Position numbers and translations under genes: made by a program
From: a candidate division NC10 bacterium CSP1-5
GTDB lineage: Bacteria; Methylomirabilota; Methylomirabilia; Methylomirabilales; CSP1-5
Direction: 5' to 3'
Length of the DNA stretch: 13,198 nt
Assembly: GCA_001443495.1 (NCBI GenBank)
Contig: LDXR01000030.1
Coordinates: 1-13,198 of the forward strand
Part shown: one piece after another, positions 6,866 to 13,198 of the stretch
Layout of the letters: every line of letters starts with the position of its first letter
Position numbering within the stretch: the first letter of the stretch is position 1
Notes under the pieces: generated by a model
Database searches by the model: none
Told to the model about the DNA's origin: nothing
The model's input: the letters and a program-made list of their open reading frames with translations, nothing else

Positions 6866-7210
6866 ATGAGGGCGTCCAAGCTCAAGGAACTGGAGAAATG
6901 GCTCCTGGAAAAGCGGAAGGGGCTCGTGAGCGGGGTCCGTTCGCGCAATGCCACCAGGTTCGAGACGGAGGGAGGGACGTTGGACCTGGCTGACCAGGCG
7001 GCGAGCGCGTACACCAAGGAGTTCCTGCTTTCCCTGGGTGATGCGGAACGGCGGCTCTTGCGCCAGGTGGACGCCGCTCTGGAGAAGATCCGCCTCCGGA
7101 CGTACGGCACGTGCGAGAAGTGCGGGGAAGAGATCGCCATCAGACGCCTGGAAGCCCTTCCCTTTGCTGAGTTCTGCATTGCGTGCCAGGAGGAGGAGGA
7201 ACGTCGGTAA
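6866..7210 (+). CDS. DksA/TraR-family C4 zinc-finger protein
   Basis: This 114-residue protein has the plan of DksA/TraR regulators: an N-terminal helical region, a short acidic tip, a second helix (about residues 50-78), and a C4 zinc finger with Cys83, Cys86, Cys104 and Cys107. The tip carries D40-L-A-D43-Q-A45, which fits the DxxDxA motif that DksA places in the RNA polymerase secondary channel. With motif and zinc ligands intact, a role in transcription control through the polymerase channel is likely. It is shorter than E. coli DksA (151 residues), so ppGpp dependence cannot be assumed. The ATG follows the rsfS stop with no gap, so the two are probably translated together. A general TraR/DksA zinc-finger annotation is the safe name. 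Confidence 0.88.
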   Translation: MRASKLKELEKWLLEKRKGLVSGVRSRNATRFETEGGTLDLADQAASAYTKEFLLSLGDAERRLLRQVDAALEKIRLRTYGTCEKCGEEIAIRRLEALPFAEFCIACQEEEERR

Positions 7211-7243
7211 GGCGCTTTTCTCCGGCCATCTTCCCCCTTCGGT

Positions 7244-8104
7244 GTGAGGTCGTCGTCGCCAGCGTCCTTCGGCAAGCCCTTCGACCAGCCCTTCGACGCG
7301 CTCAGGACGGTGGGAAACGTCGAACCGCTCAGTCGAGTCGTTGAGACGCGCGGCCGCTTCAAGCGCTGGGGCTCGGAACTCTACTTTGCCCTCCTCCAGC
7401 TCCTGCTCCCGGCCTGGTGTGCCGTCTGTCAGGGCCCGCTCGGCATTGGATCCCGATCGGTCGTCTGCGGCGCCTGCTGGGGAGGGATCCGGATTCTCGA
7501 CGCCCCCTTCTGTCCCCGGTGCGGGCGCCCCTTTTGGGGCAGCGCCCTCGCCCATCCCCCCTCGCACCGTTGCCAGGCGTGCCGGACCCGGGCGCCCCAG
7601 TTCCTTCTCGCCCGCTCCGCCGTTCTCTATGACCGGGACAACCCCCTCCGGGAGATCCTCCTCCTGTTCAAACACGGTCGACGAATCGCCCTGGGGGCCC
7701 ATCTGGGGCGCCTCATGGCGACGCGAGTCGCCGATCTCTTTGATGGGCGCGCCATCGACGCGGTCGTGCCGGTTCCCCTCCATCGAGGACGAGAGCGAGA
7801 GCGAGGGTTCAACCAGGCCGATATCCTGGCCAGGGTCGTCGGCAAGCGTCTCCATCGGCCAGTCCTCCGGAGGACCGTAGAGCGCGTCCGCCCCACCCCG
7901 CCGCAGGCTGGGAAGGCGCGGGACCGCGCGCGGAATGTCCGCGGGGCCTTCGCCGTCCGGGATCCGGTAAGGATCGACGGCCGATCCCTCCTCCTCGTGG
8001 ATGATGTCCTCACGACCGGCGCGACGGTCAATGAGTGCGCCAAGGTCTTGATGAAGGCCGGGGCCCGCACGGTCCTCGTCTACACGCTGGCGCGGGCGCT
8101 GTGA
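7244..8104 (+). CDS. comF: ComF family protein (zinc ribbon plus phosphoribosyltransferase fold), start uncertain
   Basis: ComF proteins pair an N-terminal zinc-binding region with a type I phosphoribosyltransferase fold and are linked to DNA uptake and recombination in competent bacteria. Cysteine pairs are seen in WCAVC, VCGAC, FCPRC and RCQAC, then the ComF blocks NPLREILLLFKHGRR, VVPVPLHRGRERERGFNQA, and the PRPP-binding loop LLLVDDVLTTGAT (7988-8026). The family core begins near 7368 (WGSELYFALLQLLLP). GTG at 7244 gives 286 residues; GTG at 7310 gives 264, nearer the usual size. Neither has a convincing Shine-Dalgarno. Codons between 7263 and 7309 come from a palindromic repeat (reading KPFDQPFDAL), so the N-terminal ~22 residues are doubtful. 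The stop is 3 nt before the gap promoter. Confidence 0.9.
   Translation: MRSSSPASFGKPFDQPFDALRTVGNVEPLSRVVETRGRFKRWGSELYFALLQLLLPAWCAVCQGPLGIGSRSVVCGACWGGIRILDAPFCPRCGRPFWGSALAHPPSHRCQACRTRAPQFLLARSAVLYDRDNPLREILLLFKHGRRIALGAHLGRLMATRVADLFDGRAIDAVVPVPLHRGRERERGFNQADILARVVGKRLHRPVLRRTVERVRPTPPQAGKARDRARNVRGAFAVRDPVRIDGRSLLLVDDVLTTGATVNECAKVLMKAGARTVLVYTLARAL
7263..7309 (+). repeat. Palindromic repeat with 12-bp units at the comF 5' end
   Basis: Three 12-bp units lie in tandem: TCCTTCGGCAAG (7265), CCCTTCGACCAG (7277) and CCCTTCGACGCG (7289), followed by CTCAGGACG. The ends CGTCCT (7263-7268) and AGGACG (7304-7309) are inverted. The pattern CCTTCGAC...GCTCAGGA recalls a dispersed palindromic repeat I know from many environmental bacterial genomes; that link is from memory. 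It lies within the longest comF reading frame. Confidence 0.75.
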
Positions 8105-8106
8105 GG

Positions 8107-8135
8107 TTGACTTCGCAGCGCGCGGCCCCTATCAT
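8107..8135 (+). promoter_or_regulatory. Sigma70-type promoter of the gap-pgk-tpiA-secG operon
   Basis: TTGACT (8107-8112) and TATCAT (8130-8135) are each one base from consensus and are separated by 17 bp. The -35 box begins 3 bp after the comF stop. A start near 8142 would leave a leader of about 62 nt before gap. This is the best promoter after 1349-1377 and coincides with the change from ribosome/cofactor genes to glycolytic genes. Confidence 0.7.
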
Positions 8136-8141
8136 GGATGA

Positions 8142-9209
<1,068 letters not shown>

Positions 9210-9213
9210 GACT

Positions 9214-9241
9214 GTTCACAGTTCACGGTTCATGGTTCACG
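9214..9241 (+). repeat. Direct array of 7-bp units between gap and pgk
   Basis: Four tandem units, GTTCACA, GTTCACG, GTTCATG and GTTCACG, begin 5 bp after the gap stop. They share the unit type of the left arm between proA and nadD, including the exact 12-mer GTTCATGGTTCA (here 9228-9239, there 5696-5707). Unlike the other arrays in this window, no inverted arm follows. Confidence 0.9.
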
Positions 9242-9272
9242 GAAAGGCAGAGCGCACCGACGGGTGCCTGCG

Positions 9273-10463
9273 ATGTTTAATAAGGTGTGTATCGATGAGG
9301 TTGAGCTGAAGGGCAAACGGGTGCTGATCCGGGTAGACTTCAACGTCCCGTTGGAGCAGGGCCGCGTGACCGATGATACCCGGATCCGCGAGAGTCTGCC
9401 CACGATCCGGTACGCACGCCATCAGAAGGCGCGGGTGATCCTCTGCTCCCACCTCGGTCGGCCCAAGGGCAAACCCTCTCCCGAGCTGTCCCTTAGACCG
9501 GTCGCGGTACGTCTGTCGGAGCTGCTCGGGGAGCCCGTTGGGATGGCCGAGGACTGTGTTGGGGAGACAGTGCACGAAGCGGTCGCAAAGCTCAGCGCGG
9601 GCGAGGTCCTCCTCTTGGAGAACCTGCGCTTCCATCCGGAGGAGGAGCAGAATGGAGCGGAGTTCTCCCGGGCGCTCGCGGGGCTGTGCGACGTGTATGT
9701 CAACGACGCCTTTGGTGCTGCGCACCGCGCCCATGCCTCGACGGCTGGCATCACTCGTGTTGTCCCCGTGGCCGCGGCCGGCTTCCTCCTGAGAAGGGAG
9801 GTCGAACACCTCGGCAAACTCCTCACCGCGCCGGAGCATCCCTTCGTGGCGGTGCTGGGAGGGGCCAAGGTCTCGGACAAGATCGGGGTCCTCCGGAATC
9901 TTATCGGGAAGGTGGATGCGTTCCTCCTGGGCGGGGGGATGGCGTACACCTTCTTGAAGGCGGTCGGGTGTTCGGTGGGAAGTTCCCTGGTGGAGGAGGA
10001 CAAGCTGGTGGTTGCCCGCGAGACGATGAAGGCGGCCCGGGCGGCAAAGGTCGCCTTCCTGCCTGCGTCCGACCATGTCGTTGCGGAGCGGATTCAACCA
10101 AATCCCCCGACCCGCGTGGTGGACGGTCCCGAGATCCCCGAGGGGTGGATGGCGCTCGACATCGGCCCCAAGACGCGGGAGGCCTTTGCCGTCGTCATCC
10201 GGGGCGCGCGCACGGTCCTCTGGAACGGACCCATGGGGGTCTTTGAGGTTCCTCCCTTTCATGAGGGGACCTGGGCCGTCGCGGCGGCCATCGCGTCCAG
10301 TGGGGCTACCTCGATCATCGGCGGGGGGGATACTGCGGCGGCTGTCACCCGGGCAGGGGTGGCGGACAAGATGACCCATATCTCGACGGGAGGCGGGGCC
10401 TCGCTCGAGTTTCTGGAAGGGAAGGAGCTGCCCGGGATCGCCGCCCTCACCGATAGACGATGA
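9273..10463 (+). CDS. pgk: Phosphoglycerate kinase
   Basis: Pgk transfers phosphate between 1,3-bisphosphoglycerate and ADP, giving ATP and 3-phosphoglycerate. Blocks in order are [94 protein letters not shown] and [21 protein letters not shown]. The 396-residue length is typical. ATG at 9273 is preferred over GTG at 9264 because the family starts close to the first conserved strand; GGGTG (9262-9266) is the nearest ribosome-binding-like run and partly lies in a small hairpin, GCACC (9254-9258) with GGTGC (9263-9267). The last codons and the stop TGA (10461-10463) lie in 7-bp repeat units. Confidence 0.97.
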   Translation: MFNKVCIDEVELKGKRVLIRVDFNVPLEQGRVTDDTRIRESLPTIRYARHQKARVILCSHLGRPKGKPSPELSLRPVAVRLSELLGEPVGMAEDCVGETVHEAVAKLSAGEVLLLENLRFHPEEEQNGAEFSRALAGLCDVYVNDAFGAAHRAHASTAGITRVVPVAAAGFLLRREVEHLGKLLTAPEHPFVAVLGGAKVSDKIGVLRNLIGKVDAFLLGGGMAYTFLKAVGCSVGSSLVEEDKLVVARETMKAARAAKVAFLPASDHVVAERIQPNPPTRVVDGPEIPEGWMALDIGPKTREAFAVVIRGARTVLWNGPMGVFEVPPFHEGTWAVAAAIASSGATSIIGGGDTAAAVTRAGVADKMTHISTGGGASLEFLEGKELPGIAALTDRR

Positions 10464-10520
10464 CAGTTGACCGAAAAAAGCCCCTTGGGTCCCGTGCGGT
10501 CATCGGTGATCGGTCGTCGG
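10450..10520 (+). repeat. Inverted array of 7-bp units between pgk and tpiA
   Basis: The left arm holds TAGACGA (10454), TGACAGT (10461) and TGACCGA (10468). The right arm holds TCATCGG (10500), TGATCGG (10507) and TCGTCGG (10514). Taken as 24-nt arms (10450-10473 and 10497-10520), they match at 17 of 24 positions as reverse complements, around a 23-nt spacer. The unit type is that of the rpmA/obgE array; the 12-mer TCGGTGATCGGT occurs in both (10503-10514 and 2227-2238). The pgk stop is the start of unit TGACAGT. Confidence 0.85.
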
Positions 10521-10530
10521 TTTGCGAGAG

Positions 10531-11298
10531 ATGCGGAAGCCGTTGATTGCCGGCAACTGGAAGATGTACCAGACCACGGGTCAGGCCGTGGCCCTCGTCG
10601 AGCGGCTGCGGGCGCTGCTGGCAGAGATCGCCGGGGTCGACGTAGTGGTTTGCCCCCCCTTCACCGCAATGCAGGCGGTGGCCGAGGCGCTGAAGGGCTC
10701 TCGGATCGGTCTCGGGGCGCAGAATATGCACTGGGAAGGGGAGGGGGCGTATACCGGCGAAGTCTCGCCGGTGATGCTGACGGACCTCGGCTGCCGCTAC
10801 GTCATCTTGGGGCACTCCGAGCGAAGACAGCACTTCGGTGAGACCGACCTCAACGTCAACCGGAAGGTCAGGGCAGCCCTCCGGCACCACCTTGCTCCCA
10901 TCCTCTGTGTCGGAGAGACATTTGGGGAGCGCGAGGAAGGTCGCACGTTTCCGGTGGTCGAGGGGCAGCTCCGCGGAGGGCTGAGCGACATCCCTCCGCA
11001 GGCGGGGGAAGGGATCGTCGTGGCGTATGAGCCGGTCTGGGCGATCGGAACCGGGCACACCGCCACCCCGGAACAGGCGGCAACGGTTCACGCCTTTATC
11101 CGGAAGCAGCTGGGGGAGCTCTGGGGGGAGGCAGCGGGCAGGGCAGTCCGAATCCTCTATGGGGGGAGCGTCAAACCCGATAATATCGATGCGTTGATGG
11201 CCGCGCCGGAGATCGATGGGGCGCTCGTCGGAGGGGCAAGCCTCAAGGCTGATGCCTTTGCCCGTATTGTCCACTTCAAAGCGTCGAAGCGTCCATAG
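10531..11298 (+). CDS. tpiA: Triosephosphate isomerase
   Basis: TpiA interconverts dihydroxyacetone phosphate and glyceraldehyde 3-phosphate. The 255-residue product has Lys11 in AGNWKM, the electrophilic His95 in ILGHSERR, the catalytic base Glu167 in [11 protein letters not shown], and the phosphate loop GGSVKPDN near the end, so all active-site residues are present. ATG at 10531 places the conserved [11 protein letters not shown] at the N-terminus; the TTG at 10522 is less likely. The start has only a weak purine run (GAGAG) upstream, because the region before it is repeat sequence. The stop TAG (11296-11298) spans two 7-bp units of the next array. Confidence 0.97.
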   Translation: MRKPLIAGNWKMYQTTGQAVALVERLRALLAEIAGVDVVVCPPFTAMQAVAEALKGSRIGLGAQNMHWEGEGAYTGEVSPVMLTDLGCRYVILGHSERRQHFGETDLNVNRKVRAALRHHLAPILCVGETFGEREEGRTFPVVEGQLRGGLSDIPPQAGEGIVVAYEPVWAIGTGHTATPEQAATVHAFIRKQLGELWGEAAGRAVRILYGGSVKPDNIDALMAAPEIDGALVGGASLKADAFARIVHFKASKRP

Positions 11299-11365
11299 TC
11301 CAACGTCCAAAGTCAATCCGAAAGAACCTCGCTGGGGTCTTGACATTGGACTTCGGACTTTGGAC
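11291..11365 (+). repeat. Inverted array of 7-bp units between tpiA and secG
   Basis: The left arm is GTCCATA (11291), GTCCAAC (11298), GTCCAAA (11305) and GTCAATC (11312). The right arm is TCTTGAC (11338), ATTGGAC (11345), TTCGGAC (11352) and TTTGGAC (11359). As reverse complements the 28-nt arms match at 22 positions, and the last four positions of every unit always match. The spacer is 19 nt. This is the clearest of the inverted arrays. It covers the tpiA stop and ends 7 bp before the secG Shine-Dalgarno. Confidence 0.92.
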
Positions 11366-11382
11366 CCTGAGTGGAGGAGAAC

Positions 11383-11685
11383 ATGCACGCAGTCCTGGTC
11401 GCTGTCCATATCCTGCTGGCGTTGGCCCTGATCGGGGTGATTCTGGTCCAGACCGGGAAGGGTTCAGACATCGGCGCAGCCTTTGGTGGGGGGTCCTCTC
11501 AGACCGTCTTCGGCGGTCGCGGGCCGACCACCTTTCTCCACCGGTTGACCGCCGCCATTGCTGCCCTCTTCATGGTCACCTCGGTCATCCTCACGATCTA
11601 CGCCACCAGACGAGGGCCCGCCTCGGTCATCCCGGACGAGCCACCGAAAACGGCGCCGGCCGGGCCCGTTTCGGGACAACAATAG
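11383..11685 (+). CDS. secG: Protein-export membrane protein SecG
   Basis: SecG is the small accessory subunit of the SecYEG translocon in the inner membrane. The 100-residue product has two hydrophobic segments (about residues 3-22 and 51-72) joined by the glycine-rich cytoplasmic loop GKGSDIGAAFGGGSSQTVFGGRG, with FL after it, which is the family signature. A short polar, proline-rich tail follows. ATG at 11383 has GGAGG (11373-11377) 5 nt upstream; GTG at 11371 is in frame but is part of that ribosome-binding region. tpiA-secG adjacency is common in bacteria. Confidence 0.95.
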   Translation: MHAVLVAVHILLALALIGVILVQTGKGSDIGAAFGGGSSQTVFGGRGPTTFLHRLTAAIAALFMVTSVILTIYATRRGPASVIPDEPPKTAPAGPVSGQQ

Positions 11686-11737
11686 CGAGGGTCCGGGGTA
11701 TGACCAGAAGGCCGGTGGCGTCCACTCCGGGTTCTCC

Positions 11738-13198
11738 ATGCGGGTAAAGCGGATCCTGATCCTGGCTCCGACCCTCGTCGGTCTTTTTCTGCTGCAGTCC
11801 TATTTCTGGGTCCCCACCTTTGAAGATCAGGTGAAAGGGGATCCGGGCCGGCTCACCCGGTATATCGAGACCTCCATTGGCGATGCATCCATCTTGAATC
11901 CCACCCTCGCCGCCGATTCAGCCAGCGCGGCGATTCACACCCTCGTCTTCGAAGGGTTGATCGATCGCGACCTCGACCTCTCCTTCCGCGGGCGACTGGC
12001 CGAGGCGTGGGAGATCTTTGAAGAAGCGTATCTCACCGTGGATGAGACCCAGCGCCTGCCCGACGGCTCTGCGGCCACCGCCGACGAGCTGCTCCGATAC
12101 CTTGAGCGGGCGCGAGCGGCGGGCGAACCCGCGCTCAAGCTCGTCCGGCGGATCGACTTGCTGCCCGGCCGGTCGAGCGTTGAGCAGATCGAGGTGACCG
12201 AACCGGGCCCGGAGCGGCGCAACCCCGTCAAGCGTCAGATCGCGGTGACGGTGCGCCAGCCCCCTCGAATCAAGTTCACCCTCCGCGAGGTCGATCAGGA
12301 CTTCTTTACAAAGATCGACCGCCTCCTCGGTGGGTACGGGGACCGGATCGATCCCTCGCGCTTTGTGCAGGCGGCTGACCCCATCGTCACCCGGGAGCGG
12401 GCCGCGGAACTCGTCCCGCCAACCGAGCACAATCCCGTCGTCCTCTTCCGGCTGCGGAAGGGGATCCTCTTTCACGACGGGCATGAGTTCGACTCGGGCG
12501 ATGTCAAGTTCACGTACGAGGCGATCATGGCACCCGAGAATCTCTCGCCCCGCGTCCCCGACTTTGAGCCGGTCAAGGCGGTCGAGCCCCTCGGCCGGTA
12601 TGCGGTCAAGATCACCTACAAGCGCCTCTTCGAACCGGGCTTCGGGAGCTGGACCATGGGGATCCTGCCCGAACACCTCCTCAACCGGGACGCCCTGCGG
12701 GCGGAGGCGATCCGCGCTGGCCGTGATCCCAAGGACTTTTCCCTGCGCCATTCCCAGTTCAACCGGTCGCCCATCGGCAGCGGCCCCTTTCAGTTCGACG
12801 CGTGGAAGACGGACCAGTTCATTCGTCTCACGCGGTTTGACCGCTACTGGGAGGGGGCGCCGAACCTCCGCGAGTTTCTGTTCCGCATCATCCCCGACCT
12901 GCTGACCGCCGAGGTGACCTTCTATGCCGGGACCAGCGATGCCTACGGTGCACAGCCGCACCAGGTCGAGCGGTTGCGACACGACCCGCGCTTCCAGAGC
13001 TTCTCACGGCTCGGGTTAGGCTACACGTACATCGGGTATAACATGCGACGCCCGATCTTCCAGGACGTGCGGGTGCGGAAGGCATTGGGCATGGCGATCA
13101 ACGTCGAGGAAATCATCGACTACGTGCTCTACGCGCAGGCAGAGCGGACGACCGGTCCCTACCCGAAGCAGACCGAGTTCTACGATCCGACGGTCGAG
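11738..13198 (+). CDS. ABC transporter substrate-binding protein, family 5 (peptide/nickel type), 3'-truncated by window edge
   Basis: This is the extracytoplasmic binding component of an oligopeptide-type ABC importer. The open frame has 487 codons and continues past the window. Residues 1-23 (MRVKRILILAPTLVGLFLLQ...) are a hydrophobic signal peptide or anchor. Family-5 blocks are seen: SILNPTLAADSAS and LVFEGLIDRD early, FRLRKGILFHDGHEFDSGDVKFTYEA from about residue 237, IGSGPFQFDAWK, and YIGYNMRRPIFQDVRVRKALGMAI later. About 145 residues separate AEAWE (88-92) from FRLRKG (237), where typical members have only a short link, so there is a large insertion. ATG at 11738 has no good Shine-Dalgarno and starts 52 bp after secG. 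The transported ligand cannot be told from sequence. Confidence 0.88.
   Translation, partial: MRVKRILILAPTLVGLFLLQSYFWVPTFEDQVKGDPGRLTRYIETSIGDASILNPTLAADSASAAIHTLVFEGLIDRDLDLSFRGRLAEAWEIFEEAYLTVDETQRLPDGSAATADELLRYLERARAAGEPALKLVRRIDLLPGRSSVEQIEVTEPGPERRNPVKRQIAVTVRQPPRIKFTLREVDQDFFTKIDRLLGGYGDRIDPSRFVQAADPIVTRERAAELVPPTEHNPVVLFRLRKGILFHDGHEFDSGDVKFTYEAIMAPENLSPRVPDFEPVKAVEPLGRYAVKITYKRLFEPGFGSWTMGILPEHLLNRDALRAEAIRAGRDPKDFSLRHSQFNRSPIGSGPFQFDAWKTDQFIRLTRFDRYWEGAPNLREFLFRIIPDLLTAEVTFYAGTSDAYGAQPHQVERLRHDPRFQSFSRLGLGYTYIGYNMRRPIFQDVRVRKALGMAINVEEIIDYVLYAQAERTTGPYPKQTEFYDPTVE

Noticed and set aside
6545-7855. Long open frame of 436 codons on the minus strand
   Set aside because: It lies antisense to rsfS, the DksA-like gene and comF, all of which have clear family motifs. 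Long antisense frames are expected in GC-rich coding DNA.
9214-9241. CRISPR-like array
   Set aside because: The units are 7 bp with no spacers between them, and no cas gene is present.
10467-10495. TTGACC as a -35 box before tpiA
   Set aside because: The sequence 17 bp downstream is TCCCGT, and the motif belongs to the repeat unit series.
11340-11365. TTGACA as a -35 box before secG
   Set aside because: It is part of a heptad unit, and at 16-18 bp spacing there is no acceptable -10 box (GACCCT region).
11700-11747. Short ORF from ATG 11700 between secG and the binding protein
   Set aside because: It stops after 15 codons, has no ribosome-binding site and runs into the next gene in another frame.

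Overview
The window is a 13.2 kb stretch of a bacterial chromosome with high GC content by eye. Every gene I can support lies on the + strand. The content is conserved housekeeping: ribosome and RNA metabolism, proline and NAD synthesis, lower glycolysis, and protein export. Gene content, long G/C-rich coding regions and an unusual oligopeptide-binding protein at the right end suggest a soil or sediment lineage such as NC10/Methylomirabilota or a neighbouring phylum. That placement is an impression, not a demonstration. No mobile element, CRISPR array, rRNA or tRNA was found.

Layout. At the left edge is the C-terminal part of an RNase E/G gene, followed by a terminator-like inverted repeat (1280-1342) and a near-consensus sigma70-type promoter (1349-1377). 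A tightly packed series follows: rplU, rpmA, obgE, proB, proA, nadD, rsfS, a DksA/TraR-type zinc-finger gene, and comF. obgE/proB, proB/proA and nadD/rsfS overlap, and rsfS abuts the DksA-like gene. Three bases after the comF stop a second strong promoter (8107-8135) starts the glycolytic series gap, pgk, tpiA, secG. A family-5 ABC transporter substrate-binding protein begins at 11738 and runs off the right edge.

How the genes work together. L21, L27, ObgE, RsfS and RNase E/G act on ribosome assembly, ribosome silencing and RNA maturation. ProB and ProA make glutamate semialdehyde for proline. NadD makes deamido-NAD. The DksA-like protein would link transcription to growth state. Gap, Pgk and TpiA interconvert triose phosphates and 3-phosphoglycerate. 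SecG completes the SecYEG translocon.

The most notable signal is outside the proteins. Six of the short gaps between co-oriented genes are filled with degenerate tandem units of 7 bp (five gaps) or 8 bp (one gap). In five of the six, a left array is followed by its approximate reverse complement, so the transcript could fold into a periodic imperfect hairpin. The unit sequence differs from gap to gap, while period, placement and inverted arrangement are kept. In four gaps the stop codon of the upstream gene is itself part of a repeat unit. A different palindromic repeat (12-bp units) lies at the 5' end of comF and stays open in its reading frame.
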